A stretch of DNA of 64,000 nucleotides. Source: Lepiota brunneoincarnata. Lineage: Eukaryota; Basidiomycota; Agaricomycetes; Agaricales; Agaricaceae. A model generated the notes under the pieces. The model had not been told where the DNA came from. It did not search any database and saw only the letters and a program-made list of their open reading frames with translations. Where the stretch lies: positions 1,426,001-1,490,000 of the forward strand of contig JAEBUN010000006.1 of assembly GCA_023014365.1 (NCBI GenBank), given 5' to 3'. The first letter of the stretch is position 1. Every line of letters starts with the position of its first letter. Position numbers and translations under genes: made by a program. This document shows, in pieces, positions 23,700 through 36,017 of this stretch.

Positions 23700-26600
23700 C
23701 TATTCTGCTTGGGGAACATTTAGTTGATGTGCAATCTTCTTGAGAAGGGACTCGAACGATGCCAGTTTATCCTCGACCTTTGTCTCTAGATTGGCAATTC
23801 TAGTGTCCAGCTCTGTGAACTTCTCTTTCATAGAGCTTTCCATGTCGTTGATTCTCGCCACGGTAGGATCCACCTTGTCACGTTCAAATTTTTCCGGCAA
23901 CAGGTTGTGGAGTCGAAGGAGAGGGTGATCAGCGCGGTGCGAGAGATTTTCGAGACCACTCCCCAACGGAGAGGCACCCTCCTTCTCGCAATCCTCGCAT
24001 ATCAAAATGTCAGGTGCTGAAGATGAATTGAGACAAATGAGTATTAAGGGACTAGAGAAAACACCTACCACAAATGGCACAAGCCCAACAAGGAATGGTC
24101 ACTGGCTTTGTGCAGCAGCTACACCGCAATTCTGGATGATTTTCCGATGATGTTACCTGATTCTCCCCTAACCCGAGATTATCACTCTGGCTACTCCTAG
24201 TGGACGCGTCTATCAAGGCCTTCTTCAGGCGTTCCGCCGTGATCCTCGCTTCTCGGATCACTCGAGAGAGGATGTATGGCTGCGTGTAACAGCGAGATTT
24301 GATCAACGTATGGTCGACGGTATGAATGAGGCCATCGCGCTCGGCTGATTTGTCTATGCATTGAGGGCACAAATCGAAGGTATTGGACATTTCCGGGTCA
24401 ATGCACGTCAAGCAGATGAAATCAACATGGAGGATAGCCAGAGAGCAACTATCACAAGATATCGAACTGGAGGTGGAATGATCAATCCCAGCCGACTGGA
24501 GCCGCTTGACAAGACAACGTACTAATGGAACGACATCCTTTCGAGTGTCCAGGTCGCAGATGCTACGCACGGATTGATGTTGGATGGAGGTAGACGATAT
24601 CGAGTATCATGAAACGCCGCTATGTCATCTTCGCTCAGAGGAATTGGTAGGGAAAAACCGAGACCCAAAAGTCGATCCTTTGTGTAAAGATCGAGGAACC
24701 TGTGACGGTCGTTACACCAAGCATGGATATTACTCCAGCACCAGAGTCGATCTCGCACAAGATGCAAGACCGCTACACGAACGAAATCCCAGCGGGACTT
24801 TGCATTATTTTGCACTTGCTCATCCGGAAGGTGCCAAAATCCAGCTACCTCTGCGGGCGACCTTCGAAAAATGAACCTCGTCACACGTTCTGAGTGGGCT
24901 GGTTGCGAGTCGGTGTGTCCAGGAGAGTCCGAGGTGTCAGTGTGCGTAGACTCTGCGGCAGTCAACAGTTGGTTCTGGAATGGAGGTTGAAGAGAAAATG
25001 GGTGGTCATCATAGGCCCTCCTGGCCTCGTCCTTGCGCTCAAACATCAGCCAGTTTCCGACAAGTGTCTCATTGTCTGTGTCAAACTTTCCAACCATCCT
25101 TATGGACAAGACTTCGGCACTGAGCGGCAACAAGATGTCGAACTCCTCAACTCCATCAAATGTGCGTCGACGCCCATGCGCCTCGTGCTTTGCTAAGTAT
25201 GTTACGGCATATCCGCTAAGTGCTTGATTGTCCTCAGGGTCGAAAACAATCTTGAGCTGTGTTAGCCCAAAGACCAGAAAAGGATCAGCAACGCTTCCGA
25301 TCCTGCCCCAAAGATGGCCGGTCCAGAACCCATCCATTTTTCCAGTAAGCGGATCTGTGTCAAAGGAGTGACGTGGCCACTCGAGTAGCTCATCCATCAC
25401 ATCTATCCGACCAGGAGATTCAGATGAGAATAACGATTTTGCTTCGGGCGCCTCAATAATTGCGTTCTCAATGGCCTCGTTTTTGGTCGGCGAGGTATCC
25501 CCCCAGGTCACAATGAGACTGAGCTCGGGCCCATAGGCGTAGGAAGTACCTCCCTTAAAATCGTGAATATTGTAGTCATGGAACTAGAAACATTCAATTG
25601 TTAGTGAGCAATCAGGAACCTGCAAGTATCATGCTCACCATCCCCAGGGAGAAACTATCCAAATCTGCACTCAAATCTGCACGTGCCTGTTTGTAGATCG
25701 CTATACATAATGGGTTGTGAACGTCTCAAGGTGTTTGTCAGCGATCCGACTGACCTCTAAGGCTATCGATTCGCTGTCTGACAACATTAAAGATCGAATT
25801 GAGCGAAATGGTCATCCGCCAAAATTCATCGTTATCGACAATGCACTTTTGAGCATAATAGAAGACTCCAAGATGCCGCTTAAGGACTAGACAGAGGAGA
25901 GGGAATAGATACTATGTTGATATCAGTGGCTGCATGAGTATAATTTGGAAATAGAACTGACACGTTCGATCCTTCCAGGACCGGTTACAATCGTAACAGT
26001 TCCAGGACTGTCGAGGTCGTATCCAATCTTTTCCAGATTCCGTTTCAGCCTTTCCTCCTCCGCCGTTGTATACTCGTGGGTGATGGAGCGAAGCTCAGGA
26101 GCTATTGAGTCGTACTCGTGTACCGCTTTGGTTGATTGCAGAATTAGATGAGCACTCAGGATAGTGGGATGTAAGAGGTACAAGTCCGCAAGGGATCGGT
26201 TGTCGGGGAGGGTGCCATATCGAAGTCGATCCATTTCCTGCAAAGTCAAGATGATCTTGTTCTTGTAGTCCGCGAGGCTACTCTCCCATCCTTTGTCGAT
26301 ATGAGCAAGTGAAATCAAGACACATGATCAAGACAGCTTACCCCTCGCCCAGAAAGCAATCCAAGTTAATAATCTATCTCGGGGGGTCAATAATTAGTAG
26401 AGATGCAGGAAGGAGTGCAGACGAACCCCCAGCCCTTTGGACGCTCACTTGCGAATGTGTTAGCCTCTTTGATGCTGATGAAGCCTGTTCCGTCGTCATC
26501 GATGGCTTCTAAGATAGTGCCAAGGTGGGCAACATTGATATATTGAAGGGCCCAGTAGTCACTGTGGAACATAGGTCGCGATATTGGCAGTGTCAATAAA

Positions 26601-28255
26601 CGACCAGTTGCAGTGATGTTGTTGTTGTTGGGTGAGGGAATTTGAATTATTAGGTTGTTTGGATGAGGGGTATGGTCGGAAAACTGATCGGTGAAGTAAT
26701 CGCGGAGAGCAAACACGAAATGACGGGCCTTGACACTGCCTTTCCAACCCTTGAACGCTGTCTTCAGAAGACGAATCCTTCAAATGAGAATGGACATACC
26801 ATCTCCCTCCACAGGTTTCGTAGGTCCTGAAACAATTCATCATCGTGACATCACGGATATTAAAAGTAAGTCCTCACAGTGTCCTTTATTTTGTCGTGTG
26901 TCCCCGCCATGAGTGCACTCGCGATATATTGCTCTTGTCTATCCAAAGCATCCAAAATATTCCGACTTTGAATCTCGAGTTTGCGGTCAAAAATCGTAAA
27001 GTTTCGTTCGAAGACAACATTAAGATCCTCTGCAACCTCCTTCTGCAGCTTCTCCCGGACAGAATCCAATTCTGACTTTCCACCAGAGCGAGCTTTATCC
27101 GAAAGGCTCCCCAGTGTCTCCCCTGACTTTTCGACAAGTGCTTGGACTAGGTCATTGCGTTCGACGACGACGTCTGGTCCACCACTTTTTCGAATAAACT
27201 CCAATACCTCCTTCTCACATGCAGTATCGAGCTTTCGGAAAATGCTCGTGAGCATATCCAGTTTCTCTTGGATGGATTCTAACTGCGATGATTGTGTGTC
27301 TAGCTTCACATTGGCTGCATCAACACCTAGAGCGATGTGGACTGTGAGGGCCTTGTCAAGATCGTCTTTGTATCCCATGAATTTTGCTGCATATCCGGCA
27401 AGGTGCTCCTCGTATATCTTCGACTTGAGTGTTTTGGCTGTATGAAGTGAGCTACGCATCTTATCGCCTTGGGACCAAAATACGTACCAATAAAGCTCTT
27501 CTTCAGATAAACATCACATGCAGACCCACATCCTTTGATATCGCGGGCGATCTGTTCCATCAGTGGCTGCATCCGATCCTTCAACACCTTGCCGTCCGGC
27601 GCCATTTCGTCTGGGTCCTTGATTCGACGTAGCCTACAGTGATGTTGGCATCGAGAGCGGAAGGGAAATGTCCACAAATACTCGCTGAAAGAGCGTGCAC
27701 ATCATTTGTTGCATCTGTACCTTGATAGCCAGAACTTTTTCGTTGTTCCCGCGCCTTGTCAGGTCCAGAGTCGCAACCAGCTTGAACGCAAACACGGCAA
27801 CTAATTCTTGTGTCAAAATCCACCTACTTTCAAGGAACTTGAAGATGTACCTCCAACGAAAGGATGTACAGCGCCAAGGGCATCAAGTCCATTCATGACA
27901 ACCTTAACAGTTTCGGAGAAGCTAGTGATGGTGCTGTCGATGGATTTGTTGTCGAGGGATGCAAAGCCAGCGGCAGCACTGCTGAGCAGCGCACTGTTGG
28001 CTGTGTAGAACTCATTTAGGAAAGTGAATGTAGGAGATTCAGTTGTGCTTGAGATAGCATTTCCTTTGGATCAGAACAATCAGGGAACAAGCGAGTTAGG
28101 ACTCTGAGAGGAAGGGAACAGTGATAGTCGGACGAACCAAGTTTATCGAATGCTTGCTCCTTCTTGCCCGGTCCTTCCTTTGAGTTTTCGAGAGTCAGAT
28201 ATGCATCTGTGAGAGCAGCCTCTGTGTCAGAAGGAGGAGGTTCGACCGACGACAT
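23700..28255 (-). CDS. Large EF-hand / zinc-finger / coiled-coil protein of unknown function
   Basis: A long multi-exon gene. Exon 1 starts at 28255 (MSSVEPPPSDTEAALTDAY); the last exons are about 24069-24545 and 23700-24016. In order: an N-terminal helical region (GVDAANVKLDTQSSQLESI); one canonical EF-hand loop DDDGTGFISIKE near 26480-26520, with acidic residues at positions 1, 3 and 12; a tryptophan-rich stretch (WIAFWARGWESSLADYK); a beta-rich middle (MDGFWTGHLWGRIG); a ZZ-like zinc finger with CDSC, CLTC and CPQC pairs near 24340-24450; a second Cys cluster (CSCC ... CWAC ... CEDC); and a C-terminal coiled coil (MKEKFTELDTRIANLETK). Similar proteins seem common in agaricomycetes, but I cannot name a function. 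The frame slips by one base near 24570. Exon 1 and its promoter are duplicated at 35040-36017. Confidence 0.7.
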
Positions 28256-28883
28256 CGTGTTGGTCAGGAGGATTTCTCAATACTCGAAAGTGGCTGTCGT
28301 TTTATAAGTTTGCACACTGCCAGCATTCGGTGTGCCAAGCCCCTGACCCGCGATCAGTTCTTGATATCACCTCGACCAACACGGAAAAAGGATAGAGAAG
28401 GGTTCTTTGCGCGTCTCATGATCGGCAATGGGACCTGGAAAGCCCACAAAGTGATGCAAACATCACTACTTACTAATGCAACAACACTGAATTCCATCCC
28501 GAAGAACGCACGTCTGTCAAGCCGGCAGGCCACAACAAGTCGAGTGCGAAAGAAAGGTCGGACTCTGAATCACGGCCAAGTACTCCGCGGTCTCATCGCT
28601 TGGGTCAAAATCTCAACGGCGGGGCCCAGTGGATGTCCAAGTCAAGGGAGAGGCTTAGGACCCTATGACACCAATGATCAGCTATTGAGGCTTCCCACGC
28701 CAAAGGCACTCAGCCATTCAATTTCTCGGAGAGTATTACTGTCTAGCGACCACTGTGTCCTGATTCATCCCTTAACTTATTGCTCAAGACTTGATTCTCA
28801 GAGCGGACATCATTCATTCATTCAGTTGGCAAGTACACGCTTCATTCAATATCTACCAATGACGGCATGTTCGTGATAGTGCG
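27915..28883. repeat. Source copy of a ~0.97-kb duplicated segment
   Basis: Covers the second exon, first exon and upstream region of the EF-hand gene. It matches 35040-36017 in the same orientation over its whole length. This copy keeps about forty or more CpG dinucleotides by eye; the other has one. Confidence 0.9.
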
Positions 28884-29746
28884 CAGAGGAGAAACGTGGT
28901 ATTTTTAAGTTACAGAGGAAAGAAAAGGAGAGGAGGGTGGAATTCAGGGAACTTGTGAATGAGAAATTGAAAGCCAGTGTGACCCAGGCTGCAGGTTCTT
29001 CAAAGGAATAGACGAGTTTTTTGAATGCTTACACTTGGCTTCTGTACCCTAACTTCGCTTCAATCCGACATTCGCTACTCCCATGTTGTCTCGACTCGGC
29101 TTTCGGACCCACATACTTTTGTATCAAACACACTTCCCCCCAATCCTAATGTACTCGTAATGTGCCAAACGCCTTACCGAAAAGTACCCTACTGTCGTTT
29201 ATAGGTAATACATATTGGCCAACCGACAGATGTTTTCTGAGTCAGCTTTCTTATTGCCCTGTGTCGGGATATACCCTTTGAGCTCAAATCCATGGTCTAG
29301 GTGTGCATTCTCATAGACCACTTATGCAGCCTCAATCGTAAGAATGGAGGTGTAAAAACACCCTCTGGTCTAAAAATCTGCAAACCCAAGTTGACTAGAC
29401 GTTGCTGCGTTGATGATAGCACTTGCACTTGTTGGATGGTCTTTAGCCAAGTGACGCCTCCGCAATCCCCTCAGGAGACTTGACTATTTTGTGAAGGCAG
29501 GGAGAAAAGCTTGAAGCCAGTAAGACCATACCCTGCAATGCCCTGGCTCCTCGGAGAAATAGTAAAATTTTACCGGATCACTGCTTGCCAAAAGGCCAAC
29601 AGCTGAGTTCTTGCATCTGGAACAAGAAGTAATTTATCAAGCACAACTTCTGGTTCAATCTACAGTGAACCTTGGCTTATTTTGGGATCTGAACAGCATC
29701 CTGAACATTCCACTTGTCTGAAGTGGATTATAAAACAACTAACCCC
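28884..29746. other. Intergenic region left of the copia element
   Basis: No gene or repeat is recognisable. Before the copia insertion it was continuous with 34596-35039, so the two copies of the duplicated segment were originally about 1.3 kb apart. Confidence 0.5.
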
Positions 29747-29751
29747 CACCC

Positions 29752-29986
29752 TGTTGGAACGCAAATACGTGGCAGGGTTGTGGACCCACAATCCCCTTGG
29801 ACACACATTCAACAGCCTCGCCCTTTATTAAATATGTGCCTTGACCTTATACTTCTTCCCTTTGTAGCGCCTTTATGGTTCCCCCATTATCCTTTTAGAC
29901 ATGTAGATATATATTGCAGACAGTCCATGGACGCTCCCCTCAGTACTCGCGTGTAAACGAGTGACTGAGATTTACTGTTTCCTACA
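29752..29986 (+). repeat. Copia 5' LTR
   Basis: 235 bp, TG...CA ends, same length as the LTR at 34356. It contains a TTTATTAAATA stretch that could act as TATA region. Confidence 0.93.
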
Positions 29987-29999
29987 GGTTATGGGCCCC
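29987..29999 (+). other. Copia primer binding site, complementary to the initiator tRNA-Met anticodon arm
   Basis: GGTTATGGGCCCC starts directly after the 5' LTR. Its complement, GGGGCCCATAACC, has CAU where the initiator Met anticodon lies. Drosophila copia uses the same internal region of tRNA-iMet as a half-tRNA primer. Use of the same primer here is inferred from the sequence match. Confidence 0.7.
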
Positions 30000-30046
30000 A
30001 CCTGTTGCTAAACCTAGAAAGAATTTTTGCCCAAACACTTGAAATT

Positions 30047-33000
30047 ATGTCTACCGTTACAAGCCTGCCACCCTCTGTACCCCATCTTGAGCAAACCAGT
30101 GCCAACTGGGTGCTATTCATGCGCCAGTTCCGGATGACGATCCGAGGACATGGGTTGTGGGGGCATTTTGATGGCTCCTCCCCCTGTCCTGTACTCACTC
30201 TGCCAAACCCTATCCCCGCACCAGCCACAAGTGCTGCAGCTGGCACTGCAGCCACCACCACAGCTGACAATACCACTACTACAAGCATACCAGCACCCAC
30301 AGTTGTCCTTGGCACTACTGCCGAGATGCTTGAGTGGGATCGTAGTGAAAATGTTGCTCGTGCCTTACTTGTGCAACGTCTCCCTGGTCCTACATTCCTG
30401 GTGGTCAATAATGAGCCCACTGTTCAGCTTATGTGGGCAGGCATGGTAAAGGAATTCACTCACAAGAATGCCTTTGCTCAGGCGCAGATGTGGAGAGAAT
30501 TCATGCAGGTGAGGTGCCCTGAAAAAGGGGACATCCGCCAGTTCCTTGGCAACCTTCGGGCTAAGCGAACTGAGCTCCTTGCCATGGGTGTCAGCATTGG
30601 TGATGATGAATACAGAAGCGCTGTACTGCAGTCCCTACCTCGACATCTCTCCCACTATGCATCTGGTCAGCTCTCAGCAGCACAACTTCATCCCCACCTA
30701 AATTTTATGATCGACCCTGAAGTGTTCATCATGATGATCATAGGGGAATGGGAACGCACACGCATGTTCCACCAGCCAAATCAGACCAAACCTCGCCAAG
30801 GTCGTGACAAAGTGGGTGATGCAATGGCAGTTGAAGGGAGCTCTGGAGGGTCCTCTGGCAAACAAAAGATTGACCAGATAAAGAAGAGGACAAAGTGTTT
30901 CAAGTGTGGGAAGATGGGCCATTGGAGGAGAGAATGCCCAAATGATAGAAAGGTCAAGCCAGACAATGCGGAAGGCAAGAAGGCCCAAGCAAATGCAGCC
31001 ATTGAGGAGGACGAGTCCTATATGGTCGAGATTGAAGATAGCACTGATAAGAAGAGTGATACTGATGGAGATGATGACACCTACTGGTTGGTGGATGCAA
31101 TTGTCAACCTGGAGCCCAATACCGGTGAAGTTGATGTCTTCATGAGCAAGGCCTGTGATGAGGACCATGCTAGTCAGGTGCAGACCATACCGACCTCAAC
31201 TCAGACAATCCTGTTCGACTCCAGATCCTCTCACCACATATCCCCATACAGAAATGCATTCAACAAGCTTCAGAAGATCCCACCAAAACCCTTGTGTGCT
31301 GCAAACAAACAGAGCTTCAACGCTGTTGGAAAAGGTGCTATGGCTTTAGAAGTTCCAAGCGGTGCTGTAATGTCACAGCTGCAACTCACGGAGGTCTTAT
31401 TCTCACCAGAGACTGGATATACGCTGGTGTCTGTGGGATGTTTGGATGAGGCTGGCTTCACTGTCACTTTTGGGCACAGAAAGTGTGTCATCCGGGATCC
31501 TGGGGGGCTGCGAGTTGCTGAAATCATGCGAAATCAGCAGGGCCTGTACAAGGTTATCAAGGAGGTTGAATCTGAAGTGCTTTCAGTAATGGAGCCACTC
31601 ACCTTGGATATGGTGCACCGACGCTTGGGACACATTGCGCCTGCAACGGCTTGAAAGCTCATCAGGGATGGGCTGGTGACTGGGCTGCAAATGGATTCTG
31701 ATGGTGGAGTGGACTATTTTTGCGAGTCTTGTGTGTTTGCCAAATCCACATGCCTATTGGCTGCAAAGGTCAGAAGGGGCAAGCGGGCAACTGTGCTGGG
31801 GCAGGAGGTTCACTCCAACATTTGGGGACCTGCACAAAATGAGATGAAGAGGGGAAGAAAGTACTATGTCACCTTCACAGACAATTTCTTATGCTGGACC
31901 CATGTTGAATTCCTTGCAAACAAATCAGACGTCCCTGCAGCTTACAAACATTTTGAGGCCTGGTGCCAGACCCAGTTTAATGCACGCATCAAATCCCTGC
32001 ACTCGGATCGAGGCAGTGAATTCACTGGAAACGATTTTCAGGATTACCTCAAGTCCAAGGAAATGGAAAGTAAGCTTACCGTCCATGACACGCCGCAACA
32101 TAATAGGGTTGCTGAGCACCAAAACTGTACAATTCTCAAACGTGTCCGGGCTATAAACCATGTCCCTCGCTTGCCAAAATATCTGTGGGTGGAGGCAGTA
32201 GGGCATGTTGTCTGGCTGATGAACAGAACTGCGACGAGGGCAGTTGCTGGGAGGACACCATATGAGGTGTTGTATGGGAAGTGGCCTGACTTTGAGGGCC
32301 TGAGGGAGTGGGGTGAGGATTGTTGGGTGCACAACGCTGGGGGCAACAAGCTGGACGACCGGGCTCGCAAAGCCTGTTGGTTGGGTTTTGATACCGAAAG
32401 CAATGGCATGCGGGTATGGTTCCTGGATACTGGTGCTGTCAAGGTTGAACGGAATGTACATTTTTGAAACCATGTGAATCTTGAAGGGGAGGGTAGTCAA
32501 CCTCAGTGCGAGATTCAAGGACATGCTCCACCCACCATGCAAACAGTGAATGAGTCCACCGGCAAACCCATTACGAGTCCCCCTGAAATCCCAGGATCCT
32601 TCCCTATGTCCAGCACTCACCCAGAACCCATTTCAAGCATCCCTGAACGTCCCCAGCGCATCCGAAATCCAAGCCAGAAAGCACAGGATATTCTTGAAGG
32701 CTGTGCAGTTACGTCTGTGGAAGAGCTTGACTGGGAAGAAGCATGTGCATTTGCAGCCGAAATGGAGTCGGCAGAAGCTTTGGAACCTGAGAACTTCAAA
32801 GACTTGAAGGGGAGAGCAGACTGAGACCTGTGGTGGGGAGCAATGAGGGAAGAGTTAGCCACCTTGGAAAAGGCTGGAACATGGGAGCTGGTGGACCCAC
32901 CTCGCAACACCAACATTATTGGCTCCAAATGGGTATATCATGCAAAAAAGGATGCAGCTGGCAACGTCGTTCAATATAAGGCCCGTCTCGTCGCACAAGG

Positions 33001-34348
33001 TTTCTCACAGGTGCCGGGTGTTGATTATTTCGACACATATGCACCGGTGGCCAGACTTTCTTCCATACGGGCCATCCTGGCAATCACGGCTGAAAGGGAC
33101 ATGGAGCTACATCAAATTGATATCAAGGGAGCGTACCTAAATGGAGAACTCACTGACGATGAAGTCCTATACATGCGCCAACCTCCCGGTTTCAAGGATC
33201 CAAGCCACCCCCTCAAGGTATGCCACCTGAAGAAGACACTCTATGGCCTCAAACAATCAGGCCACCACTGGTACCAGAAACTTTGCAAGATCCTTATCAA
33301 CCAACTGGGTTTCACACAATGCGATGTGGACCATAGCGTGTTCTTCAAAAATAACCCTCTGAATCTCAGTATCATATTTGTACATGTTGATGACTGTACA
33401 CTTGCCACCACAACCACCACACTCGTCATTTGGGCCAAGTCCTGTATATCCAATTTTGTCAAGATCACTGATTTGGGAGAGCTACATTGGTTGTTAGGGA
33501 TAGAGGTGAAAAGGGACAGGGACCAGCGTAAGATCTACCTGTCTCAAAGATCTTATATTGATGCCTCGCTATGACGTTTTGGCCTGGAGGATGCAAGGCC
33601 AAGCAGTGTACCAATGGATCTGTCAGTCAGGCTCACAACAGATCAATCCCCAAAGTCAACGGCCGACATTGCACGCATGGCCCAGGTACCTTATCAAGAG
33701 GCCATTGGAACCTTAATGTATGCCTCACTCGGAACACACCCAGACATTGCATATGCTGTGCAACACCTCTCCTGTTTTTCCAGAAACCCTGGAAACGCAC
33801 ACTGGGAGGCCGCAAAACGCGTTTTTTGCTATCTCAAGGGAACAAGGGACTTGTGGCTTACATATGGAGGTGCTGGAGAAGATGTTAGTGGGTATACAGA
33901 TGCAGATGGCAGTATGGCCAAAGATCGCCGTGCCACATCAGGTTTTGCCTTTATCATCAATGGCAGTGCCGTTTCATGGAGCGCCAAACGACAGGAGCTG
34001 GTCACCCTGTCTACCATGGAGTCAGAGTATGTGGCAGCCACTCACGCTACTAAAGAAGCCCTCTGGCTTTGTTCTCTTATCACACAGATTTTCGACGTGC
34101 AACTAAAACCCACCCCCCTCTTATCTGACAATCAGTCAGCGATCGCACTTGCCCAAGATCACCAGTTCCATGCCCAAACCAAACACATTGATATACGATA
34201 TCACTTTATCCAGTGGACCATACAGGATGGCAAGCTTGTGCTCATCTACTGCCCTACTGAAGAAATGGTGGCCGACATCTTTACCAAGGCCTTACCATCA
34301 CCCAAAGTCAAGCACTTTGCTCATGGTCTCGGTCTCACCACATTTTGA
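30047..34348 (+). pseudogene. Copia gag-pol polyprotein with four in-frame TGA codons
   Basis: One reading frame of about 1430 codons with no frameshift. Order: gag with a CCHC knuckle CFKCGKMGHWRREC (about 30897-30938); protease ILFDSRSSHHIS, in which the active-site DSG has become DSR; integrase zinc region HRRLGH ... CESC, catalytic core with HSDRGSEF and the Glu in RVAEHQN; reverse transcriptase with IDIKGAYLNGEL and VHVDD; RNase H with YTDADGS. Stops: 31652-31654, 32465-32467, 32822-32824 and 33572-33574, all TGA and each where related copia proteins commonly have Arg or a variable residue. The copia order of integrase before reverse transcriptase is clear. Confidence 0.95.
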
Positions 34349-34355
34349 AGGGGAG
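34347..34355 (+). other. Copia polypurine tract
   Basis: GAAGGGGAG ends directly at the 3' LTR, the expected site for plus-strand priming. Confidence 0.85.
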
Positions 34356-34590
34356 TGTTGGAATGCAAATACGTGGCAGGGTCGTGGACCCACAATCCCC
34401 TTGGACACGCATTCAACAGCCTTGCCCTTTATTAAATACGTGCCTTGACCTTATACTTCTTCCCTTTGTAGCGCCTTTATGGTTCCCCCATTATCCTTTT
34501 AGACATGTAGATATATATTGCAGACAGTCCACAGACACTTCCCTCAGTACTTGCGCGTAAACAAGTGACTGAGATTTACTGTTTCCTACA
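34356..34590 (+). repeat. Copia 3' LTR
   Basis: 235 bp, TGTTGG...CCTACA, followed by the target duplication CACCC. Confidence 0.93.
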
Positions 34591-34595
34591 CACCC

Positions 34596-35039
34596 TTGTA
34601 ACCACTTCTCAAGAAACAATTCAGTGTTGTATGTGCTTTCCCCTTGTTACATTACAAAGCATAGGAACATGGCCCTAAAAATATCTTATATCTAGAAGCT
34701 GGTTGGTACATGCTAACTTATACCCCTGGTTCAGTGCCCTCATGCATATATTGCATCCCCAAGCTTTGTGCATTATCACTGTTATCCTGTCATCCTGGTG
34801 CAGGGGCTTAGGGTTGGTTCTGGTTATCAGCAGTGTTGGTCTATCATCTAGAACCTGAGGGCTGTGTGCAGTGAGAAGATGCAGTGGGTCAAAAACTGCC
34901 AGGTATGGCTGCTATAACAAGGATTAGCTTAGACTCTTGTATCAGGAACTAGAATCTTATGTATGGCTAGTGATGATTGATTGCCATACCATTACTGAGT
35001 TCTACCATTGCAATGGACTCTACTGACATGGGACTGACC
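34596..35039. other. Unassigned sequence right of the copia element
   Basis: No gene or repeat is recognisable. It has almost no CpG, unlike the host genes on the far side of the copia element. Confidence 0.4.
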
Positions 35040-36017
35040 ATGAGAAGCCAGTGATGGTGCTGTTGATGCTTTTGTTATTGAGGGATGTGAAGCCAGTAGC
35101 AGCACTACTGAGCAGCACACTGTTGGCTATGTAGAACTCATTTAGGAAAGTGAGTGTAGGAGATTCAATTGTGTTTGAAAAGGTATTTCCTTTAGATCAG
35201 AACAATCAGTTAACAAGTGAATTAGGACTCTAAGAGGAAGGGAACAGTGATAGTTGGACAAACTGAGTTTATTGAACACCTGCTCCTTCTTGCCTGGTCC
35301 TTCCTTTGAGTTTTTGACAGTCAGATATGTGTCCTTGAGAGCAGCCTCTGTGTCAGAAGGGGAAGGCTTGACCAACAACATTGTGTTGGTCAGGAGGACT
35401 TCTGAATAGTCAAAGTGGCCATTGTTCTATAAGTGTGCACACTCCCAGCATTCAGTGTGTCAAGTGTCTGACCTGTGATTAATTCTTGATATCACCTTGA
35501 TCAACACAGAAAAGGGCAGAGAAGGGTTCTTTGCATGTCTTATGATTAGCAATGGGACTTGGAAAGCCCATAAGGTGGTGCAAATATCACTACTTACTAA
35601 TGCAATAGCACTGAATTCCACCCCAAAGAACACACATCTGTCAAGCCAGTGGGCCACAACAAGTCGAGTGAGAAAGAATGGTTGGACTCAGAATCATGGC
35701 CAAGTACTCTATGGTCTCATTGCTTGGTTTTGAACTCTCAATGGTGGGGCCCAGTGAATGTCCAAGTCAAGGGAGAGGCTCAGGACTTAGGAGCCTATGA
35801 CATCAATGATCAACTATTGAGGCTTCCCACACCAGAGGTGCTCAGCTGTTCAGTTTCTTGGAGAGCATTACTGTCTAGCAACTACTATGTCTAGATTCAT
35901 CCCCCAACTTATTAGTCAAGATTTGGTTCTTAGAGTAGATGTTGTTTGTTTGTTTAGTCAGCAAATATATGCTTCATTTGATATTTACCAATGATAGCAT
36001 GTTTGTGATGGTGCACA
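35040..36017. repeat. CpG-depleted second copy of the EF-hand gene 5' segment
   Basis: Homologous to 27915-28883. The first exon is still readable on the minus strand (35142-35381, SKEGPGKKEQVFNKL), but nearly every CpG of the source copy appears here as TpG or CpA; I find a single CpG near 35660. It is a dead gene fragment, not an expressed copy. Confidence 0.9.

Larger units (their letters stand above)
29752..34590 (+). mobile_element. Full-length Ty1/copia retrotransposon, inactive
   Basis: A 4839-bp element with two 235-bp LTRs starting TGTTGG and ending CCTACA, flanked by a perfect 5-bp target duplication CACCC (29747-29751 and 34591-34595). It has a primer binding site, one long gag-pol frame with four stop codons, and a polypurine tract. 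The LTRs differ at 12 positions by my hand alignment. Confidence 0.95.

Noticed and set aside
28310..28876. Plus-strand open frame of 188 codons upstream of the EF-hand gene
   Set aside because: Composition is not protein-like, and the same DNA in the duplicate (35497-35733) is broken in this frame. It is the promoter side of the EF-hand gene.
30698..31168. Minus-strand open frame of 156 codons inside copia
   Set aside because: Antisense to the well-matched gag and knuckle region of the element.
30047..34348. Reassignment of TGA or programmed readthrough in copia
   Set aside because: The host genes use TGA as a normal stop (for example at 38-40 and 10642-10644), and the excess of CpG changes in the LTRs explains the TGA codons more simply.
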